Source: Brenneria roseae subsp. roseae
GTDB lineage: Bacteria; Pseudomonadota; Gammaproteobacteria; Enterobacterales; Enterobacteriaceae
Length of the DNA stretch: 64,000 nt
NCBI RefSeq assembly: GCF_003115845.1
Contig: NZ_KZ819029.1
Coordinates: forward strand, 130,952-194,951
Direction of reading: 5' to 3'
The notes beneath the pieces were generated by a model. That model was given only the letters and a program-made list of their open reading frames with translations, was not told where the DNA came from and did not search any database. Below, in pieces: positions 58,133-64,000 of this stretch (position 1 is its first letter; each line of letters begins with the position of its first letter). A program made the translations under genes and the position numbers.

Positions 58133-59298
58133 TATTTACCCCCTACTGCCGCAACAACTTGCTGAGCCGCATCCGTCAGGCTGGTCGCAGCAATGATATT
58201 CAGGCCGCTGTCTGCTAATTTTTTGGCGCCCAGATCCGCATTGTTCCCTTCCAGACGGACAACCACAGGTACGTTAACGCCCACTTCGGCTACCGCGCCG
58301 ATGATACCGTCAGCGATCAAATCGCAACGCACGATACCGCCAAAGATATTCACCAGTACGGCTTTCACTTTGTCATCGGACAGAATAATTTTGAACGCTT
58401 CAGTCACGCGCTCTTTGGTTGCACCGCCGCCCACATCAAGGAAATTGGCGGGCGCGCCGCCATGCAGTTTAACGATGTCCATGGTTCCCATTGCCAGACC
58501 GGCGCCGTTCACCATGCAACCAATGTTACCGTCCAGCGCCACATAGTTCAGTTCCCACTGCGCCGCATGCGCTTCACGGGAGTCTTCCTGGCTTGGATCG
58601 CGCATTTCACGCAGTTCAGGCTGACGAAACAGCGCATTGCCATCCGCACTCAGTTTGCCATCCAGACAAACCAGATCGCCTTCACTGGTGATAACCAGCG
58701 GATTGATTTCTACCAGCGCCAGATCGCGCTCCAGGAACATCGTTGCCAGACCCATGAAGATTTTGGTGAACTGGGCGACCTGTTTGCCGCTTAACCCTAA
58801 TTTAAAGGCTAACTCACGCCCCTGATAAGGCTGTGGCCCCGTCAGAGGGTCCAGCGCCGCTTTATAAATCAGTTCGGGCGTTTCTTCCGCGACTTTTTCA
58901 ATCTCGACGCCGCCTTCCGTTGATGCCATAAACACCACGCGACGGCTGCCGCGATCGACGACCGCGCCCAGATAAAGTTCTTTATCAATATCGGTAGCCG
59001 CTTCAACCAGAATCTGATGAACCGGTTGTCCATTTGCGTCTGTCTGATAGGTCACCAGGTTTTTACCCAACCAGTTTTCAGCAAACGCGCGAATATCTTC
59101 TTTGTTGCTAACGACTTTGACGCCGCCCGCTTTACCGCGGCCACCCGCGTGAACCTGACATTTAACCACCCACGGGCCGGCACCAATTTTCGATGCGGCC
59201 TCTTCCGCTTCACGCGGTGTGGTGCAGGCATAGCCGGTCGGAGCCGGTAAACCATATCGAGCAAAGAGCTGTTTTGCCTGATATTCATGTAAATTCAT
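58132..59298 (-). CDS. sucC: Succinyl-CoA synthetase beta subunit
   Basis: ATP-grasp subunit of succinyl-CoA synthetase. The 388 residues equal E. coli Suc[45 protein letters not shown], and the [33 protein letters not shown] segments of the ligase domain. Coupled to sucD by a TAATG overlap. A 200-base gap separates it from sucB. Confidence 0.98.
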   Translation of the reverse strand: MNLHEYQAKQLFARYGLPAPTGYACTTPREAEEAASKIGAGPWVVKCQVHAGGRGKAGGVKVVSNKEDIRAFAENWLGKNLVTYQTDANGQPVHQILVEAATDIDKELYLGAVVDRGSRRVVFMASTEGGVEIEKVAEETPELIYKAALDPLTGPQPYQGRELAFKLGLSGKQVAQFTKIFMGLATMFLERDLALVEINPLVITSEGDLVCLDGKLSADGNALFRQPELREMRDPSQEDSREAHAAQWELNYVALDGNIGCMVNGAGLAMGTMDIVKLHGGAPANFLDVGGGATKERVTEAFKIILSDDKVKAVLVNIFGGIVRCDLIADGIIGAVAEVGVNVPVVVRLEGNNADLGAKKLADSGLNIIAATSLTDAAQQVVAAVGGK

Positions 59299-59464
59299 GA
59301 TGTTCTATCCATTTAGGTTTGAAGATACGTCGTTGGACTTATTTTTTATCAGTCGACACTCATGCCGGAAATAACCCGGATGAAGTGATGACCATTCGTC
59401 TCTGGACGCTCTGATATTTTGGATAAAGCCGCTGACAAAAACGGCCTGCATAGCACACATTTTT

Positions 59465-59493
59465 GGGCGGTAAGCCTTTACTGACTACCGCCC
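59465..59493 (-). promoter_or_regulatory. Hairpin between sucB and sucC
   Basis: Eight-bp stem GGGCGGTA / TACCGCCC with a 13-base loop, 8 bases past the sucB stop. It has no T tract, so it is more likely an RNA-stabilising or processing element than a terminator; sucC and sucD are expected to be read from the same transcript. Confidence 0.5.
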
Positions 59494-59500
59494 GATTCGA

Positions 59501-60724
59501 TTAGACATCCAGCAACAGACGAGCAGGATCTTCCAACATTTCTTTCACTGTCACCAGGAAGCCGACAGACTCCCGACCATCGACCAGGCGATGATCGTAG
59601 GACAGCGCCAAATACATCATCGGCAGGATAACAACCTGACCATCCACAGCCATCGGACGATCTTTAATCGCATGCATGCCAAGAATCGCACTTTGCGGCG
59701 GATTGATGATCGGCGTAGACATCAGAGAGCCAAACACGCCGCCGTTGGTAATCGTGAAGTTACCGCCCGTCAGTTCTTCAACGGTCAGTTTCCCATCACG
59801 GCCCTTAACAGCCAACTCTTTGATTTTTTTCTCGATATCAGCCATACCCAATGCATCGACATCATGCAATACCGGCGTAACCAGACCGCGCGGCGTTGAT
59901 ACGGCGATGCTGACATCGAAATAGTTGTGGTAAACCACATCTTCGCCATCAATGGAAGCGTTAACTTCCGGATAGCGTTTCAGCGCTTCGACCACCGCCT
60001 TGATGTAGAAAGACATGAAGCCCAGGCGCACGCCATGACGCTTCTCGAAAGCCTCGCCGTACTGCTTGCGCAGATCCATGATGGGCTTCATGCTGACTTC
60101 ATTAAACGTCGTCAACATCGCGGTGCTGTTCTTCGCTTCCAACAACCGCTCGGCAACGCGTTTACGCAGACGCGTCATCGGTACGCGTTTTTCGCTGCGA
60201 CCGCCAAGAGCCGGTTCCGGGGAAGAAGGCGCCGCTGGCTTCTCTTCTTTCCTGGTGCTTTTCTTCTGCTCAGCCAGATGTTTATCAACATCTTCGCGGG
60301 TAATACGTCCACCGACGCCGCTACCTTTAATCGCGGCAGCATCGAGATCGTGTTCCGCAATCAGACGGCGGATAGCCGGGCTGAGTGAATCATTGTTCTC
60401 TTCTTCCAACGCAGCGGTATGGCGCTGTGCCGGAGTAGATTCCTTACTCTGTGATTTCTCGCTGGTTTCTTTACCGGAGCTGTCTCCTGCACGAAGGCGG
60501 CCCAATACCTGACGAGACGTCACCGTGGCACCTTCATCTTCCAGTACAGCATCCAGGATACCGGCTTCAGAAGCAGGAACTTCCAGAATAACTTTGTCAG
60601 TTTCAATCTCGACCAGCACTTCGTCACGCTGGACGCTATCGCCTGGTTTTTTGTGCCAGGTCGCCACAGTGGCGTCGGCTACCGATTCAGGCAAGTCAGG
60701 AACGAGAATATCTACGCTACTCAT
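59501..60724 (-). CDS. sucB: Dihydrolipoyl succinyltransferase, E2 of 2-oxoglutarate dehydrogenase
   Basis: Core subunit forming succinyl-CoA. The 407 residues (E. coli 405) have one lipoyl domain (1-78, lipoylated Lys44 in [12 protein letters not shown]), a Ser/Lys/Glu-rich linker, the E3-binding domain (about 112-148, [20 protein letters not shown]), a second linker, and the catalytic domain (about 180-407) with the active-site [16 protein letters not shown]. Starts 15 bases after sucA. Confidence 0.98.
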   Translation of the reverse strand: MSSVDILVPDLPESVADATVATWHKKPGDSVQRDEVLVEIETDKVILEVPASEAGILDAVLEDEGATVTSRQVLGRLRAGDSSGKETSEKSQSKESTPAQRHTAALEEENNDSLSPAIRRLIAEHDLDAAAIKGSGVGGRITREDVDKHLAEQKKSTRKEEKPAAPSSPEPALGGRSEKRVPMTRLRKRVAERLLEAKNSTAMLTTFNEVSMKPIMDLRKQYGEAFEKRHGVRLGFMSFYIKAVVEALKRYPEVNASIDGEDVVYHNYFDVSIAVSTPRGLVTPVLHDVDALGMADIEKKIKELAVKGRDGKLTVEELTGGNFTITNGGVFGSLMSTPIINPPQSAILGMHAIKDRPMAVDGQVVILPMMYLALSYDHRLVDGRESVGFLVTVKEMLEDPARLLLDV

Positions 60725-60739
60725 TATCTATCCTTTTAT

Positions 60740-63547
60740 TTAATCAACGTTCAGCGCGTCATTAACCAGAGCTTGTTGTTGTTTCTGATGTACGGACAAG
60801 TAACCAACGGCGGGTGAAGCCGATGCGGGGCGTCCGGCGTAACGTAAAGCGGCCCCAAATGGAACCACTTCACGGAAATGATGCTGACTGCAATACCAAG
60901 CCCCTTGATTCAGCGGTTCTTCCTGACACCACACGAAATCAAGCACATGCGCGAATGGCTCAAGTGCCGCCAGAACGGCCTGATGCGGGAACGGATAAAG
61001 CTGTTCGATACGCACAATGGCCACATCTTTCTGCTCGTTCTTACGACGCTGCTCCACTAAATCATAGTAAACCTTACCGGAACAGAGAACGACGCGTTTG
61101 ACCGCCTTGGGATCCAGGTCGTCAACTTCGCCAATCGCCGGCTGGAAATGACCGTTAGCCAACTCATCCAGAGACGAGATTGCCAGCGGATGACGCAGCA
61201 GTGATTTTGGCGACATCACAATCAATGGACGACGCATACCGCGCAACGCCTGACGGCGCAGCATGTGATAAACCTGAGCTGGCGTTGATGGAATACAAAC
61301 CTGCATATTCTGTTCAGCACACAACTGCAGATAACGCTCAAGTCTGGCTGAGGAGTGTTCCGGCCCCTGCCCTTCATACCCATGCGGCAGCAACATGACC
61401 AAACCGCACATCCGCCCCCATTTCTGTTCGCCAGAACTGATGAACTGATCGATCACCACCTGGGCGCCATTGGCGAAGTCGCCGAACTGCGCCTCCCAGA
61501 TCGTCAACGTGCGAGGTTCCGCCGTGGCATAACCGTATTCGAACGCCAGTACCGCTTCTTCGGACAGTACGGAGTCCCAGACATTGAACACGCCTTGCGC
61601 ATTATGCACATGACTCAACGGCGTATAGCTGGAACCATTTTTCTGATTGTGAACAACCGCGTGACGATGGAAAAACGTCCCACGCCCGGTGTCCTCACCT
61701 GACAGACGAATAGGAATACCATCGTCCACCAATGTGGCGTAAGCCAGAGTTTCCGCCCCCCCCCAGTCAAACGGTTTATTACCGAGCGCCATCTCGGCAC
61801 GATCGTTATAAACCTTGGCAACGCGGGGATGAATGTCGATACCTTCCGGCACCTCACTGATACGTTTGGCGAGCTCCTGCAAACGTTTCATTTCAACTTT
61901 ATTCGGATACGGCTCATCCCATTCGTGGTTCAGATATGGCGCCCAGGTAAAGGACTGCATATCCATCTCACGCCACTCTTCCACCACGCACTCGCCGGCA
62001 TCCAGCGCATCCCGGTACAGATTAACCATTTCGGTCGCGTCTTCCAGCGTAATGACTTTTCCCTGTTCCAGACGATCGGCATACACCTTACGCGGCGTTG
62101 GATGTTTTTTGATCCTCTGATACATCATCGGCTGCGTAGCGCTTGGTTCATCCGCTTCGTTATGACCATGACGGCGATAACAAATCAGATCGACAAACAC
62201 ATCACGTTTGAAAGTATTACGGAAATCGAGAGCCAGACGGGTCACGAACGCAACCGCTTCCGGATCGTCGGCATTCACGTGGAAAATCGGCGCCTGAACC
62301 ATCTTGCCGATATCGGTACAGTATTCTGTCGACCGGATATCCAATGGGTTAGAGGTGGTAAAACCGATACGGTTGTTGATAACAATACGCAGCGTGCCGC
62401 CGACTTCATAACCACGCACCGTCGACATGTTCAACAGTTCCTGAACCACGCCCTGACCGCTGATGGCCGCATCGCCATGAATGGTTATCGGCAGTACGCG
62501 CGGGCCGCTCTGGTTACCCAGACGATCGAGACGAGCACGCACCGACCCCGTCACCACCGGACTGACGATCTCCAGATGCGAAGGGTTGAACGCCAGCGCC
62601 AGGTGAACCAGCCCGCCGTCGGTTGCAATATCAGAAGAGAAACCCTGATGATATTTCACATCCCCCGTGCCGAGGTGTTCTTTATGTTTGCCGGAAAATT
62701 CGTCGAACAGATCCTGAGGCTTTTTGCCAATCACGTTGACCAGCACGTTCAGACGGCCGCGGTGCGCCATCCCCAACACGGCTTCATGGGTACCGTTATT
62801 GCCGGCATGACGAATCAGTTCTTTCAGCATCGGCACCAGCGCATCCCCGCCTTCCAGCGAGAAACGTTTGGCTCCGGGATATTTGGCCCCCAGATAACGT
62901 TCCAGCCCCTCGGCCGCGGTTAATTCTTTCAGGAAGCGACGCTTTTCTTCCGCCGTAAATGACGGCTGTCCCATCACCGATTCGATACGCTGCTGAATCC
63001 AGCGTTTCTCTTCCGTGCTGGTAATGTGCATATATTCAGCGCCGATGGAGCCACAGTAGGTGCGTTTCAGCGCTTCGTACAGATCCGCCAGCTTCATGGT
63101 GTCTTTGCCAATCGCAAAGGAGCCGACGTTGAAGGTTTCCTGTAGATCATCCGGCGTCAGGTTATGATAATCCAGATCCAGTTCAGCAACCGGTATCTGA
63201 GGACGCAGATTAATCGGATCCAGATTCGCCTGTTGATGCCCACGGAAGCGGAAAGCGTTGATCAGCTGCAACACCTTGACCTGTTTGGCATCCTTATCAG
63301 GATCGGTAACCGATGAGGCAAAGCGTGATGAATCTTTCGCCAAACGACGGAAATACTCACGCGTTTTGGAGTGGAGTTGATCTGGTTTGACCCCAGTAGT
63401 AGGCAGTTGCTGGAAGATCGAGCGCCAGCTGAGATCGATAGAATCCGGATCGGTTAAAAAATCTTCATAGAGCTGTTCTATGTAGGACTGGTTTGCGCCC
63501 GCCAGATAGGAGGAATCCAGCCAGGCCTTCATTGCGCCGTTCTGCAT
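60740..63547 (-). CDS. sucA: 2-oxoglutarate dehydrogenase E1 component
   Basis: Thiamine-diphosphate enzyme decarboxylating 2-oxoglutarate. The 935 residues (E. coli 933) contain FNVGSFAIGKDTMKLADLYE, the substrate His in VLGMAHRGRLNVLVN, the ThDP-binding GDAAISGQGVVQELLN to INNRIGFTTSNPLD region, and YATAEPRTLTIWEAQFGDFA in the pyrimidine domain. Two adjacent ATGs (63550 and 63547) follow AAGGGATC; the second gives MQNGAMKAWLDSSY, as in E. coli MQNSALKAW, and is preferred. Confidence 0.98.
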   Translation of the reverse strand: MQNGAMKAWLDSSYLAGANQSYIEQLYEDFLTDPDSIDLSWRSIFQQLPTTGVKPDQLHSKTREYFRRLAKDSSRFASSVTDPDKDAKQVKVLQLINAFRFRGHQQANLDPINLRPQIPVAELDLDYHNLTPDDLQETFNVGSFAIGKDTMKLADLYEALKRTYCGSIGAEYMHITSTEEKRWIQQRIESVMGQPSFTAEEKRRFLKELTAAEGLERYLGAKYPGAKRFSLEGGDALVPMLKELIRHAGNNGTHEAVLGMAHRGRLNVLVNVIGKKPQDLFDEFSGKHKEHLGTGDVKYHQGFSSDIATDGGLVHLALAFNPSHLEIVSPVVTGSVRARLDRLGNQSGPRVLPITIHGDAAISGQGVVQELLNMSTVRGYEVGGTLRIVINNRIGFTTSNPLDIRSTEYCTDIGKMVQAPIFHVNADDPEAVAFVTRLALDFRNTFKRDVFVDLICYRRHGHNEADEPSATQPMMYQRIKKHPTPRKVYADRLEQGKVITLEDATEMVNLYRDALDAGECVVEEWREMDMQSFTWAPYLNHEWDEPYPNKVEMKRLQELAKRISEVPEGIDIHPRVAKVYNDRAEMALGNKPFDWGGAETLAYATLVDDGIPIRLSGEDTGRGTFFHRHAVVHNQKNGSSYTPLSHVHNAQGVFNVWDSVLSEEAVLAFEYGYATAEPRTLTIWEAQFGDFANGAQVVIDQFISSGEQKWGRMCGLVMLLPHGYEGQGPEHSSARLERYLQLCAEQNMQVCIPSTPAQVYHMLRRQALRGMRRPLIVMSPKSLLRHPLAISSLDELANGHFQPAIGEVDDLDPKAVKRVVLCSGKVYYDLVEQRRKNEQKDVAIVRIEQLYPFPHQAVLAALEPFAHVLDFVWCQEEPLNQGAWYCSQHHFREVVPFGAALRYAGRPASASPAVGYLSVHQKQQQALVNDALNVD

Positions 63548-63687
63548 CATGATCCCTTAAGCTAATAAGCTTCAGTTTTCGCCGTGGTTAACATGTAATT
63601 AGTGCCGTATAAAATCGGTTGCCGTAAACGGTTCACTTGTCGTATTTCAGTACGCGCTATCAGGATATCCATTATCCGTTAAGGAAC

Positions 63688-63764
63688 CTTTAAAAACCGG
63701 TTCTGGCGCGTAAGCCGGTTTTTAAAGATTTCCTGCGGCCCCCTGGCAATCACTACCGGGGGGC
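63688..63764. promoter_or_regulatory. Two hairpins between sdhB and sucA
   Basis: First hairpin CTTTAAAAACCGG / CCGGTTTTTAAAG (63688-63727) with a 14-base loop; second GCCCCC / GGGGGC (63738-63764). They lie in the 284-base gap where E. coli keeps an internal suc promoter and stem-loops of the sdh-suc transcript. The first could be a partial terminator in either direction. Confidence 0.55.
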
Positions 63765-63834
63765 ATACATGTCTTGACGACTTATTTATAACTACTTTCC
63801 ATTACAATACCGGCATTAACGTCATCAGGCGCTG

Positions 63835-64000
63835 CGCTGTAACAGCATCGACTTGATATGGCCGATGGCGCGTGTCGGGTTCAGCCCTTTCGGACAAACG
63901 CTGACGCAGTTCATGATGCTGTGACAGCGGAAAACGCTGAAAGCATCGTCAAGCCCGTCCAGTCGCGGCTTGGTTTCCGTATCACGACTGTCGATCAGGA
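63835..64000 (-). CDS. sdhB: Succinate dehydrogenase iron-sulfur subunit (C-terminal part)
   Basis: The last 54 residues of SdhB, cut by the window edge. They read LIDSRDTETKPRLDGLDDAF and then RCHSIMNCVSVCPKGLNPTR, ending MLLQRSA. The Cys residues of CHSIMNC and CPKGLNP belong to the [3Fe-4S]/[4Fe-4S] cluster motifs and to the quinone site region of complex II. It precedes sucA on the same strand, as in E. coli sdhCDAB-sucABCD. Confidence 0.96.

Noticed and set aside
61829-62923. Long plus-strand open frame of 364 codons opposite sucA
   Set aside because: It is fully antisense to the well-supported sucA, has shadow-like composition rich in His, Arg and Gln, no ribosome site and no family resemblance.

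Overview
The window is chromosomal DNA of a plant-associated-type enterobacterium. Protein sequences and gene order follow the Escherichia coli chromosome over long stretches, but the capsule-type locus headed by a WecA-like gene, the missing galTK and the cysteine-type formate dehydrogenase point to the Pectobacteriaceae (Pectobacterium/Brenneria/Dickeya-like). That placement is an inference from resemblance; no search was run. Most of the DNA is core genome.

Region 1 (1-13.6 kb): the start of an exopolysaccharide export operon on the minus strand (wecA-like, wza, wzb cut by the window edge) behind a JUMPstart/ops element; then yegH, dcuC, asmA, dcd, udk, mrp and metG. Region 2 (13.6-21 kb): an operon for a membrane-bound, periplasm-facing formate dehydrogenase (fdoGHI) whose catalytic residue is Cys instead of selenocysteine, preceded by a probable ModE operator; then a periplasmic sugar-binding protein without permease or ATPase, paired with a seven-repeat LVIVD beta-propeller protein.

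Region 3 (21-43 kb): pgl, ybhA, the molybdate block modABC/acrZ/modE/modF with its own ModE operator, galE-galM (galT and galK absent), an inserted copper/silver efflux operon (DUF2946-like, CusF, CusC, CusB-CusF fusion, CusA), then gpmA, aroG, zitB, pnuC and nadA with a NadR box. ModE in this block may control both molybdate uptake and the molybdoenzyme of region 2.

Region 4 (43.3-47.6 kb) is accessory DNA: an unrecognised 132-residue protein, a DUF554 membrane protein, a CcdAB-type toxin-antitoxin pair, an IS630-family transposase remnant broken by a visible 13-bp tandem duplication, a serine-rich orphan, and a decayed P4-type integrase next to tandem tRNA-Lys genes. It looks like the worn-down remains of an island inserted at tRNA-Lys. 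A third tRNA-Lys copy is itself reduced to an anticodon arm and acceptor end.

Region 5 (47.7-64 kb): the Tol-Pal envelope system (ybgC-tolQRAB-pal-cpoB), the cytochrome bd oxidase operon (cydABX-ybgE), and the TCA-cycle genes sucABCD with the end of sdhB at the window edge. All lie on the minus strand.
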